Source: Mesostigma viride
Taxonomy: Eukaryota > Streptophyta > Mesostigmatophyceae > Mesostigmatales > Mesostigmataceae
Length of the DNA stretch: 64,000 bases
NCBI GenBank assembly: GCA_009746045.1
Contig: RPFO01000213.1
Span: 11,678,553-11,742,552 of the forward strand
Reading direction: 5' to 3'
This document shows, one piece after another, positions 33,201-43,510 of the stretch. The notes beneath the pieces were generated by a model. It was not told where the DNA came from. It saw nothing but the letters and a program-made list of their open reading frames with translations, and ran no database searches. Numbering within the stretch: the stretch's first letter is position 1; every line of letters starts with the position of its first letter. Both the position numbers and the translations under genes were made by a program.

Positions 33201-36200
33201 ATCTGCTGCTCGACAATTAGGGAACTGCCGTTCTATTGATATTGCAGCAGCTTCTCTATAGTAATGGGATCTGCTGCTCGACAATTAGGGAACTGCCGTT
33301 CTATTGATATTGCAGCAGCTCCTCTATAGTAATGGGATCTGCTGCTCGACAGATAGGGAACTGCCGTTCTATTGATATTGCGGCAGCTCCTCTATAGTAA
33401 TGGGATCTGCTGCTCGACAGATAGGGAACTGCCGTTCTATTGATATTGCAGCAGCTCCTCTATAGTAATGGGATCTGCTGCTCGACAGATAGGGAACTGC
33501 CGTTCTATTGATATTGCGGCAGCTCCTCTATAGTAATGGGATCTGCTGCTCGACAGATAGGGAACTGCTGTTCTATTGATATTGCAGCAGCTCCTCTATA
33601 GTAATGGGATCTGCTGCTCGACAGATAGGGAACTGCCGTTCTATTGATATTGCGGCAGCTCCTCTATAGTAATGGGATCTGCTGCTCGACAGATAGGGAA
33701 CTGCCGTTCTATTGATATTGCGGCAGCTTCTCTATAGTAATGGGATCTGCTGCTCGACAGATAGGGAACTGCCGTTCTATTGATATTGCAGCAGCTCCTC
33801 TATAGTAATGGGATCTGCTGCTCGACAGATAGGGAACTGCCGTTCTATTGATGTTGCGCCAGCTCCTCTATAGTAATGGGATCTGCTGCTCGACAGATAG
33901 GGAACTGCCGTTCTATTGATATTGCAGCAGCTCCTCTATAGTAATGGGATCTGCTGCTCGACAGATAGGGAACTGCCGTTCTATTGATATTGCGGCAGCT
34001 CCTCTATAGTAATGGGATCTGCTGCTCGACAGATAGGGAACTGCCGTTCTATTGATATTGCGGCAGCTTCTCTATAGTAATGGGATCTGCTGCTCGACAG
34101 ATAGGGAACTGCCGTTCTATTGATATTGCAGCAGCTCCTCTATAGTAATGGGATCTGCTGCTCGACAGATAGGGAACTGCCGTTCTATTGATGTTGCGCC
34201 AGCTCCTCTATAGTAATGGGATCTGCTGCTCGACAGATAGGGAACTGCCGTTCTATTGATATTGCGGCAGCTCCTCTATAGTAATGGGATCTGCTGCTCG
34301 ACAGATAGGGAACTGCCGTTCTATTGATGTTGCGCCAGCTCCTCTATAGTTATGGGATCTGCTGCTCGACAGATAGGGAACTGCCGTTCTATTGATGTTG
34401 CGGCAGCTTCTCTATAGTAATGGGATCTGCTGCTCGACAGATAGGGAACTGCCGTTCTATTGATATTGCGGCAGCTTCTCTATAGTAATGGGATCTGCTG
34501 CTCGACAGATAGGGAACTGCCGTTCTATTGATATTGCGGCAGCTCCTCTATAGTAATGGGATCTGCTGCTCGACAGATAGGGAACTGCCGTTCTATTGAT
34601 GTTGCAGCAGCTTCTCTATAGTAATGGGATCTGCTGCTCGACAGATAGGGAGCTGCTTCTCTATCACTGTGATAGCAGACCATCGAGTGCTCTAATGGGA
34701 ACTGCTGCCGTACTGTTCAGAGGATGGCTTTTTTATTGCTATGACTCATTCGGGGGTGATATGATTGGATCCAGGGGTTGCTGTGGGTGATGGGGGGCCA
34801 TGCTGGGCGGATCTTTCTTTCCTGTAACAAACATGCGAGTGTCGACTGCGACATTACCTTGGATATGGGGACGGCTGCATGGATTCGAAGTGACATTGGG
34901 TTGGGCCTTTTGTTTTCCTCGACAGAAGGGCCACACAGTCACCTCAACAAGTACGGAAACGGTACGGGAGAGGGTTGCCTTGCGAAGCCGCGGCTGGCAG
35001 ATTTAATTTGATTTAATGGGAACCATGCTGGGTTGAATCGTTTTTCGACAGGAGGAGGGCCATGCGCCGGCCTCAGGCAAGGTTGTGCGGTGCCGGCACT
35101 TGCTGCTCAAGCATGTGGAGTCCAAGAACCCGGTGACTCATCGCGTCACCGACACGAGGTCGGCTGACCGGCCGGATAAGGTGAGTAGGGACGTATACTG
35201 TGGTGGTGGTATATGAACTTGACAATGCGCAGCGCGTGGCTGACAAACAGTCGGCGGACAGGCCGGATGAGGTAAATAACAAAGGGGGGCGGAAGTTTGT
35301 AGTGCGGTGGTATTTAACAAGAACAAAATGCCACGCGTGACCGACAGGAGGTCCGCCGACAGGCCGGCAAGGTGAGTATCGCTCAGGGCGCTGGTATCGT
35401 TGATTGATGGCAGTTCATTGGAATTCCAACTTTTCTGTTGTGGCAGTTACTGACATGGTTACTGTATGGGTTCCATGCTTTGTGCCATGTGCGCGTCCAC
35501 CCATCCACCCTGTGCGGCTTCCTTGCATGGGGCCTCCTTGATGAATGCTGCTGGCTGGTGGGAGCAGTGGCAGGTGACCAGAACCAAGGAGGAAGCTGTG
35601 GCGGAGATAGAGGGTAAGAGCCGCTGCTTGTTGTTATAATGTAATTATGCTGGGAGTGAGGAGGAAGCCGCGGCAGAGATGGAGGGTAAGAGCCGGTGCT
35701 TGTTCTGTTTTTCTATTTCAAGGATGCTGGGATCAAGTCGGAGCTGAGGCTATGTCTGACATGTTTATCCGCTCGGATCAATGCGGGTGAAGGTGGTGTC
35801 ATGCGGCTGGCTGCCTGGCGGTCTTCCAACACCGGAGCACCCAGCATCTGCAATGTCATGAGGTTACATGCCCTTTTCTTTGCCTCCTGATACACCCTAT
35901 CCATACACAGGTTTCCTGTCTGGGACGTATTTTAATATCGTGTTGCGCGGTTTTTATCTGGCCACCTGCTCTGAATGCAATTAATGAAGTAACCCACAGT
36001 TCCTGGCGGAGCTGCGGTTTTAGGAATATGTAGTATTAAGAATACTTGCTTAATCCAGCGTTGCTGGCGGGGCTGCCGTTCCGTAAGTATCAGGAGCGTA
36101 AGTATTATTCAGAACACCTTGCTCATGTTTGTTAGTGCCTAACCAATAATAGTTTAACTCTAACTAAACACACTACCTGGCGAAGCTGAACACTGCATAG

Positions 36201-37913
36201 CGCGTTACGTCTTGCCACCTCTGTGCTGATAATTTGGTCACCGTAGCGAAGAAGGCTACCTGTTGGCGCTGAGGATTCTGAAGTAGCGATAACACCTGGA
36301 TCCTGTGCATCGGTTCTCGTCAAACTGTTATAGGGTTGCTGAACTAAGCATATTACCTGGCATATTACCTGGCTCTCATCGGCTTATCCCTAGCTAAACC
36401 TGCTTTTCAATCTATTTGAGACAGACTACCTGGCGGAGATTCAATTGATGGTGGCTGAGGCCAAGGGACCCTGCCTTTGCTAAACCTGCCCTATTCATTC
36501 GACACCTGCCTCGTACCCAAACGATTTAATTGACTATCTGGCGGATCTTTGTATTTTTAACTGACTGGACCACCCTGCTCTAAAAAACCTGCTCTAGTCA
36601 AACCTGCCTCGTGCCCTTATTCAACAGATCACCTAGCAGAGCTGCGTTCTGTGGCGGAGGCGGGGCCAACGAAGCCTGCCGTAGCTAACAGACGAGCCAA
36701 TCACCAACCTGCCCCTTCTATCTGACGCCTGCCTTGAACCCTAACGGAAACAGACTATCTAGCAGCGTTGCGTTTAAGTGTGGAGAAGGGCCAACCGAGC
36801 CTGCTCTAAACAACTCGCTTTAGTCAAACCTGCCCCATCTATGCGAGACCTGCTGTCTACCCTAACTAAATCAGACTATCTAGCGGAGCTGCGTTCGATG
36901 GTGGAGGAGGGCGCATCCGGGGAGGAGATCGAGTCTCGTTTCTCTCAGATGGCGTCGCAGATAAGCGACTGCAAGAGCTCCACGCGGGGTGGGGACTTGG
37001 GCGAGTTTGGGCCCAAGAAGATGCAACCACCTTTCGAGAAGGCCGCGTGAGTGTATGAGATTGCTTTAATCATTCACATAGTCTTCTACATCGCGCCAAC
37101 TGATTTTATGTAGCTAGGATTGCCCCTACTCTTTGAGAAGGCTTTGTCAGTAGAAAGCCTCGTGAGAACTTAACATTGCACCCGTGGTTCGAAAAGGCCT
37201 CCGGTGATTATATATTTGTTGCGTGCTAAGAATTTGGTTTAGGCTCGTCTGTTAGAAATCCAACCAGTTATCATGGTAAAGTGGCTGCCTCGCAATAGGT
37301 AGGTTGTGCACTTGGACTTTACCTTTACCTCGAACTCTACGAACATCTGTTCCCCAGGTACGGATGCCCTATCTATCGTTACCGGCGTCAGAAATGTTTT
37401 CCCCAGTTCAGGCGGCAAGGTGCAGCAAGTTTGCTTTTACCTAGTACGTGAAAACGGCAGGTAAAAGCTAAACGACTTTGCATTTACCTTGAACCTCAAT
37501 TCAGGTGCTGTCCAGCGTCCATGAGCTCCGTCATGGTTACAATCGATCACGTAAGGCTTACGGGCAGGTTTACCTTTCCCTTTCACTCCGGCATGCGCAT
37601 TAAGTCATTTCGCAAGACCTCCCTAATGCTAAATGGGTGATGTGCTACGTGCCACCTGCTAGGCTTCAAATAAATGCTACAGCTGACGACATGCGTGCCA
37701 GGTGTAACGTGTAGTCAGTCAGCGGCCTCACTAATCAACGAGCTTTGCGCGCACTCTGCCTTGCTATGGACACTAAGTGGAACATTCGTCTCGTTTGCTT
37801 TCTCGCAAACTTGTACTCATCGATGCTGTCGCAGGTTTGCGCTGGCTGTGGGAGATATTAGCCCGATTGTCCACACTCCAAATGGGGTGCACATCATACT
37901 GCGCACGGGCTAG
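27292..37913 (+). CDS. FHA domain - parvulin (Pin1-type) prolyl isomerase fusion (11 exons)
   Basis: Exons: 27292-27326, 27594-27627, 28004-28071, 28533-28587, 30114-30171, 30939-30998, 31635-31927, 35052-35180, 35568-35613, 36875-37046, 37835-37913. They total 1029 nt (342 aa plus stop) with every phase matched. FHA (about residues 20-110): TYLEVYEERKLVATIRI, FLVGRN, CDIVFEPHSKVSRTHAAIVH, SGHGTYLNG, DGYKLEFAKD. The pThr-binding GR, SRxH and NG motifs are all present. A basic, Gly/Asp-rich linker with AAKRRH follows. Parvulin domain: RCRHLLLKH (catalytic His), VTRTKEEA, SQISDCKS (catalytic Cys), GDLGEFGPKKMQPPFE, HTPNGVHIILRTG (second His; Pin1 Ser154 position is Asn). The WW domain of Pin1 is missing and the FHA takes its place. 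Trypanosome Par42 has the same architecture. Expected role: isomerising pSer/pThr-Pro bonds in phosphothreonine-docked partners. The first two small exons are the least certain. Confidence 0.85.
29575..29870. repeat. 25-bp minisatellite in FHA-parvulin intron 4
   Basis: About 12 copies of a 25-bp unit (TTTGGAAGAATAGGGCAATA followed by ACCCG or variants). Single-base variants (AACAGGGT for AATAGGGC) recur in non-adjacent copies, so units have been exchanged or duplicated in blocks. No spacers are present, so it is not a CRISPR array. Confidence 0.9.
31105..31370. repeat. 52-bp minisatellite in FHA-parvulin intron 6
   Basis: About five copies of a 52-bp unit containing GAGAGCTGGAACCTACTTGT and GGGCGCTACCTACCTAGG. 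The last two are diverged. It lies between the second and third parts of the FHA domain (exons 6 and 7). Confidence 0.85.
32815..34665. repeat. 68-bp satellite array, about 27 copies, in FHA-parvulin intron 7
   Basis: The unit contains GGGATCTGCTGCTCGACAGA, GGGAACTGCCGTTCTATTGA and CTCCTCTATAGTAAT. Three variable positions segregate: GCAGCAG, GCGGCAG or GCGCCAG; CTCC or CTTC; AGATAGG or AATTAGG. Variants cluster in runs (AATTAGG units are confined to about 33070-33300). A block of several units recurs near 33660-33850 and 34000-34200, which points to higher-order duplication. The array is flanked by degraded units on both sides. Confidence 0.9.
35142..35372 (+). repeat. Triplicated exon 8 end with splice donor (91-101 bp spacing)
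   Basis: The last 39 nt of exon 8 (35142-35180, reading RVTDTRSADRPDK) and the start of its intron recur at 35233-35271 (RVADKQSADRPDE, donor GTAAAT) and 35334-35371 (one base shorter, donor GTGAGT). Copy 2 is preceded by CAG, is exactly 39 nt, and is phase 0 at both ends, so it could be spliced in as a 13-codon microexon. Copy 3 lacks an adjacent acceptor and is out of phase. Confidence 0.8.
35568..35685 (+). repeat. Duplicated exon 9 end with splice donor
   Basis: The end of exon 9 (EEAVAEIEG, donor GGTAAGAGCC) is repeated about 72 bp downstream at 35661-35685 as EEAAAEMEG with the same donor sequence. The second copy follows an AG but lacks the VTRTK part of the exon, so splicing to it instead of exon 9 would delete conserved residues. 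Confidence 0.75.
35996..36874 (+). repeat. Ladder of degenerate exon 10 starts (acceptor plus about 15 codons)
   Basis: At least eight copies of the exon-10 start precede the real exon at 36875 (DYLAELRSMVEEG). They lie near 36001, 36056, 36169, 36355, 36425 (DYLAEIQLMVAEAKG), 36532, 36627 (DHLAELRSVAEAG) and 36754 (DYLAALRLSVEKG). The last four are spaced 95-127 bp and separated by CCTGCC-rich intron sequence. Three still have CAG immediately before the coding part. None has a donor, and the frames run into stops, so they are decoy acceptors or relics. Confidence 0.8.
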
Positions 37914-38360
37914 GGGATGACTACTCTCGCATGGGGGACGATGTGAGGAAGTGTATGACGGAGGTGGTGCTCTTTGCCTGGGTCTGCTGCCCCCTTGGCT
38001 CGTTCGCTTCAGGGGGGCGTTTCTGGAAGGGAGGAATATAGCTTGAGTTCTGTACGATGCATGCTGGGTAATCCCTGCCACTAATATGGCGGGCTGGCTC
38101 TTTGCCTAGAGTCTGCAGCACCTTTATGAAGTGCTCTGTGGGCATGATGTAGAGCTGCTTTAGACAAAAGCGCGAGAGGACTTATATCAAGGAGACAACC
38201 AGCGCAGGCCAGAAATCAGGAGAATCCGGACCATGGTAGCTCAAGCCTGCCGTTATCTTTTCCGCGATGAAGACTTCTATGAGAATATACACAAGCGAGC
38301 ATGAGCAAGTACCTTGTGGATTGAGTGTCATCATAACAAAGCGTGTAAATTTGTGCCGAC
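37914..38360. other. 3' flank of FHA-parvulin gene with a retroelement scrap
   Basis: No gene is seen. 38180-38266 matches the ORF1-only element's 3' UTR in inverted orientation (AAGGAGACAACCAGCGCAGG). It directly precedes the Mutator-like element. Confidence 0.5.
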
Positions 38361-40171
38361 TAGCATGTGAAACTATTGGCGGGAGACCGGTCTACTATCG
38401 TAGACTGTGGCTCAAAAATCAAGTTCGGTTTTTTTTTTTTTTTAGTAGCGCAATCGACAGATCTCCGCGAGAGGATCCTGGATCATACCTTGGATACTGG
38501 GACGCCCGTTTTCAGTTGAGCGATAGTAGGCCAACAAGACCTGTAGTTGAAAATGGCTGTCAAGCTGGGCCCTTAGCATCAAATGGGCCAAAGTCCAGAC
38601 AGACCAAGTAGGACGTTCGGGGGTCCAAACAAAAGTTTTAACCCATGGTCCGCCAAGCCCTTTTAGGCACTTTAACACCCCTGAAAATAAAAAAAATCAT
38701 AACTCATAGCCCACAACTCCAAATACCCCCAGTTGCCAAGATGCTAGGAGTATCTACACTTCAAGGGCTTTCAGAATATGCAATAATATCATGAGTCTAG
38801 TGAGTGTTTTGGATGATACATTTAGTCAAAGTGAGCCAAAAGACGATCATTTGGTGCCAAAGAAAAAGTATACCCCCCCATTTTTTTCAGGGGAGGGTCA
38901 AAAACCTCAAACCCAACATTGGACAATTTAGTTGGATAGTCCAATGGTGCTTTCCTTGGGTCAAACCACCCGGATAGCCCATTTGGCCCATACAATGCCC
39001 GCGTTTATGTGTGTGGCTTACGCGCGCTCAAACAGCCAACTATCCCATGCCATACAATGAAGCAATATAATTGACCACAATTAACTGCCAGATATGCTGA
39101 AATACAAATATGAAGCCACCTTGCACTCACTGAACGGTATCTCCCCAAGAAATGCCACAAACTGGGCAACATTCTGGCTGAAACCCCTCCTTGAGCAGGC
39201 ATGGAAGGCTGTTGCAATTACCACTAATGTATCCACCATAAGGCATGTATAAATGTACGAGTTTCCACGCAAACAACACGAAAACGAATTGCCGTACCTG
39301 CCTCGATCATGACCTGGCCGGGTTCCGCTGGCCACATGCTCATACGTCACGGATACTAATGCTAGTGGCAGAGGCAGCCATAGCCGCTGTATCCATGCAT
39401 CCGTCATCATTACCATGTTGATTATCTATGCAAAATGACGTCTAACTCGTCGACGTTCCCAGCAGATGCTGCCGCTGACTTCCGTAAAACAATGGAAGGC
39501 CCAGGCAGACGGAAGCTACCAAGAAACCAAAAAGAAACAGGCGATACCAACTGGGACGTCTCGTCTGATGGTGACGACCAAGACAGAGGTAATAACCACC
39601 GAGCATTTTCCCAGTTCCGTGAATCTGATCATTCTTGACGTACCAACATCATGCATCATCGTTCAGGGGTCATCATCTGACCCATTTCAAGCTGCGAACC
39701 CAAATTTTTCTCCAAAATGGCACGTTGACAGCCATATCTCGTATGCGCGCGCTCAACGGTAAAAAATGTTAGCAAAAGTCACGTGACAACTCTATCATTG
39801 CACGAGGTATTTACTGTGCTATGGCGCAATTATCTGCCCGACCTTGGCATTTTCATTCACTTTGGGTCTGCCCTGGACCGTCGGACCAATTTACGTTACG
39901 TCCCTTACGTCGGAGGTCACGGAATTACGCGGCACACTTACGTTACGTGGGTTGTTGTCCAAATGGACAACATCGGCGGACCATGGGTTAACTATAGTGC
40001 AATTGATAGATCTCGACGAGGGCACTCAGAATCTGAATGTCACATGCCAGGAATGGTCCATATTTGGACGACAGGGGCCAAAAACCGATACTCCCAACGC
40101 AAATCATTAATTCGCCAAAATGTGCTTTTTTTCTACGGTAGACCGGTCTCCCGCCAATAGTTTCATGTGCA
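38361..40171. mobile_element. Putative Mutator-like element (1.8 kb, TIRs, 9-bp TSD)
   Basis: Left end at 38361 and right end at 40171 carry inverted copies of TGAAACTATTGGCGGGAGAC continuing into CGGTCTAC. The flanks TGTGCCGAC (38352-38360) and TGTGCTGAC (40172-40180) are 9-bp direct repeats with one mismatch, as made by Mutator-type transposases. No transposase ORF is recognised. A diverged, inverted relative of its interior lies at about 48230-49430. Confidence 0.65.
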
Positions 40172-40810
40172 TGTGCTGACCCAGTGAGCTAGAGCTCTTT
40201 TCTCGAGAGCTCTTTTCTTGGGGACTTGAGTTCTTGTTATAATTGTCTAGTCTAAATTCTTTCATTAATGAATTCATCAAAATCAGGCGACTGCGGCAAG
40301 TAAATAAGTACTTGTGTGTCATGCGCATGGGCATGCCACGGAGTTCTATGCTTATCTCATTAGAACAATAATAACACCAAAGTTACAAATATCGTCTGCA
40401 TCATGCCTCAACCATTTATAAATTAACTAGCACGTAACAGCGTTGCCTGAGCATAAGTCCTCATTACAGTCGAGTGGGATGGGATGGATGGAGCTAGCTA
40501 TCTAAGACCTAGTTACAGCTGGTTGTGGGCACCACGGCCCAAATCGCTATGAATGCCATACGCCCGGTCACACACGGAGCCCCCATTGACTTTGGGATGG
40601 TCTCCTTCATCACTACTTGCCATCTATCCTTGCGTACCATTAATTAATTATTAATTATCAACATCACTCCGTTGGGAGTCAATGTAGCACATATCCCTGA
40701 GAAGGGGCATATGGCTTTTAATACATTCTAGGCTATACTTCCTGCAAGAGTGGAATGTAAGCAGCACTTGCTCTAGGTGCCTCAAGGGCACCGGCACCCT
40801 CATGATCTTC
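40172..40810 (-). mobile_element. LINE-A 3' fragments and a hairpin module
   Basis: 40430-40640 is a LINE-A 3' UTR piece (shares CGGAGCCCCCA and GGTCTCCTTCATCACTACTT with 18.3 kb). 40660-40805 is the ACTCCGTTGGGAGT hairpin module seen also at 14.45, 14.98 and 18.9 kb, with a TTAATTAATTA run next to it. A diverged copy of the 69-bp unit of 15.7 kb sits near 40397. Confidence 0.6.
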
Positions 40811-42850
40811 ACACTATCAAAGAGACAACCAGCGCAGGCCAGAAATCGGGAGAATCCGGACCATGGTAGCTCGAGCCTGCCGTTATCTTTTCCGCGTTTT
40901 CGAGTCGTTCAGGATGATGAAGATGAATGGTGATGGAAATGTGTATCCTTGTGCATTGAAATTATGGCTGGCTTACGTGTGGAGCGACTAGATGACCTAG
41001 ACGGTGGGGCCGGAAACAGCATGCTTGATCAGGGCGTGTGTTTCTAGCCTAACTGGTCCGGGGGTATGCCCAGCTAAGGGGGAGTATGTCATGTGGGGGA
41101 AGATCATCATGGCTATACAAGAGCTAGGGCATGGCTTCTCGACAGAGAGCATCTCTCTGCATGGCATAGCATCTTAATGCAACATCCATGGGGGTCCCAT
41201 TATAGACAAAGCATGGCTAAATGTTGAAGGCATCATCCATGGGGGCCATTATGGGCGCACATGCGCGTGGGCCACATGCTAGGCTAAGCCTTACTAATCT
41301 ACACTACTGGTATATATATTCCTAGTCTGAGGTGGCAGGAGGGGGCTGCCAGGGCTTGTGGTCAACGTGGATGACCGCCCCCCTCCAGTATACCGGCTTC
41401 CCCCTTGCGCTCTGCCGGAGCTGAAGGTAGGTCGGCCATAGCTCGCGTCGCCGTTGTTGCTGGGCCAGGGTCAAGTCGTCGTCCAGCGTGAAGCGAGTCT
41501 CCGAGAGCTTCTTGCGGCATTTAAGGAACGCCAGCTTGTCCGCCATGTACTTAAAGGTGAGGAGCACGGGTGACGGGCCAGCCTTCCCCCGCGCGCGGGG
41601 GAGGCGGACAGCCGACATGTCCAGCTCACCAGTGAGTGACATGGGGGCAAGAATGGCGCGCTTAAATGCCTCAAGAAGGCTCGTGGAGGTCTCACCTGCC
41701 TGCTGGTCGAAGTGCTTGACGATGACATTGTGGCTGCGCCGGGCGATGTCGGCTTCCTCGCGAAGGTCGAGGGCTTGTTGCTTGAGTTGTGCCGAGATGG
41801 TGGAGGTGGTGGAGGTGGTGTGCTGCATGCTTAAGCAAGTCCGCCCAGGTGGAGGGAGCATCGCCGGCCGGGCCAGCAGGAGCCGGCTGGGCGGCGATGT
41901 CCTTCACCGCCTGGGCGGTGAGGCCGGCGGTGTCATGCAAGCTCTCGAGGGCGTTGGCGGTGGCTTGAAGGCGGTGGTCGAGGTCGAGGAGCTGGGCTTT
42001 GATGTCGGCAGTGGAGGCGGAAATGGCAGTGGAGGTGGATCGAGGCGGCGGCGGTGGAAACATGTGAGGAAGTTCAGCAGTCAGCGTGCCGCCGATTGCT
42101 GCTATGTCGGCAGCAAGGGGGGTCACGTGCTGCTGAAAGGCTTCCGTGAGGATGGAACGGAATGCGGGGGCGGAGATGGATGGAGCCCAGATCTCGCCGT
42201 CAGACTTCTGGAGAAGAGAGTTGAGGACGGCGTGTTGGAGTTGGGGGCGGGGACACCCGAACAGCTGGCTGATGTTGTGCCAGCGTCGGCCGTCGGTGAC
42301 GAGGAGGCGTCCAGTGGCGTGGAGATGGAGGCACAGGTCGTAAAGCGAGGCGTAGTCCCCGAAGAAGATGTGATGCATAGCATCACTCGGAGAAATGGTG
42401 GTCCAGTCGTAATCATCGACCTGGAAAGGTTGGGGCCGAAAGCGCGGTTCCGAGAAGCGTGTTTCCGCCCAGCGTGGCCCTCCAGTTTTGTCGGCGGGGC
42501 GGGCGCGTTTAGGGTCAGGCGATGCCGATGGCGAGGCATTGAGGCCGGGAGGTTGCTGGGTTACCACCAGTGCACGACTAGTGTCACCGCTGCCTGCCGG
42601 ATCTGGCGAAGCGGCAGCCTCAGCTGCCGCATTGTCAATTAAGGCGAGCGCATCCGCCAAACTGCGTTGCGTCGACGGGCGTTTGCTCGTCATATATTGC
42701 GTCTTAGATTCGGAAAATTATATCAGCATGTGCGTCTTAGAAAGACGAAGCGATAGTGATATTCACGACTAAATTCGGTGCTCAAACGTGAAAGTTATGA
42801 GCTCCGACAGCCATGGCTACCTCGTGGCTCGTGGCTCGTGGCTCGCGACT
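40811..42850 (-). mobile_element. ORF1-only LINE element, copy 2
   Basis: Read leftward: three to four heptamers (CTCGTGG on the plus strand, 42816-42846), 5' UTR, ORF1 (42693-41322), then about 500 bp of 3' UTR ending near 40811 with GGTTGTCTCTTTGATAG. No endonuclease or reverse transcriptase follows ORF1. Copy 1 (20804-24231) and the fragments at 14.2, 15.3 and 24.2 kb have the same ORF1-to-3' UTR junction, so the lack of ORF2 belongs to the family and is not a local deletion. Confidence 0.75.
41322..42693 (-). pseudogene. LINE ORF1 protein, one frameshift
   Basis: ATG at 42693. The first frame runs 333 codons: a low-complexity Ala/Pro start, then SPSDAMHHIFFGDYASLYDL, LTEAFQQHVTPLAADIAAIG and a helical region DTAGLTAQAVKDIAAQPAPA. 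Homology continues in the frame of 41861-41322 after a shift near 41830-41860, with REEADIARRSHNVIVKHFDQ, MADKLAFLKCRKKL and the C-terminal LAQQQRRRELWPTYLQLRQ-KPVYWRGAVI. This order (coiled-coil-like part, RRM-like part, basic CTD) is that of L1-type ORF1 RNA-binding proteins. One indel separates it from an intact frame of about 450 codons. Confidence 0.7.
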
Positions 42851-43510
42851 TGCGTACCATCTGCCTCCATAGTACAGACAAGGCTGCCCGGGTGTGAGCC
42901 CGTCTCCTCTAGGGTAGCACATGTCCATGCCTATAGTCAAGGCCCAACCATATAGTCACGAGAGGAGGGTATAATCCTTATCTGAGCTGTCCTCTACTGT
43001 AATGACAGACGAGGCGGTAGTGTATAGCGGCTATCCTCAGGGGCAATAACTTCCACCTGCGGACTTCTACCCTGCCGGCTAGCAATTGGCCGCGGGGCCC
43101 GTGGGGAGAAAAATGCAGGAGTATGCCCCTCAGGAAGCGCCGACGGCTTATCTATCATGTGGGCGCGGAGTACAGATAGTCCCAGAACTCAGAAGCCCTG
43201 CATCCTCACCTAGGCCCGGCGGGCCGGCGGTCGCGCCGCGTGTCGGTGCGGGGCGCGCACAAGTCAGTTCCCAGTGGGTTGCATGCGACGGGACAAGTAA
43301 TTAAGTAAACATGTGCTCCCCGCCATTGGGGCCGGAGTCACGGAGCACCGGCCTGCGACGGGACAAGGGGACCCTGCCATAGGAGGAGGTGTCCACCTGG
43401 TTGGCCAGTCCTAAGCCCCCCGGCAGGGCTCTGCACATCGGTATCACACCTGGTCTGTGCGGGCAAGTCATGGCCGGCAAATTAAGTGGAGGCAGCGGTG
43501 TCGGATTAGT
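42851..43510. other. Mixed repeat sequence, no gene
   Basis: It contains a short LINE-A 3' scrap (42857-42935) and an incomplete 69-bp unit. A GC-rich stretch (43080-43500) carries one imperfect copy of the GGAGTCACGGAGCACC hairpin arm near 43330. No coding exon is recognised. Confidence 0.4.

Noticed and set aside
32815-34665. CRISPR-like array of regularly spaced repeats
   Set aside because: Apparent spacers are themselves repeated; the true unit is 68 bp.
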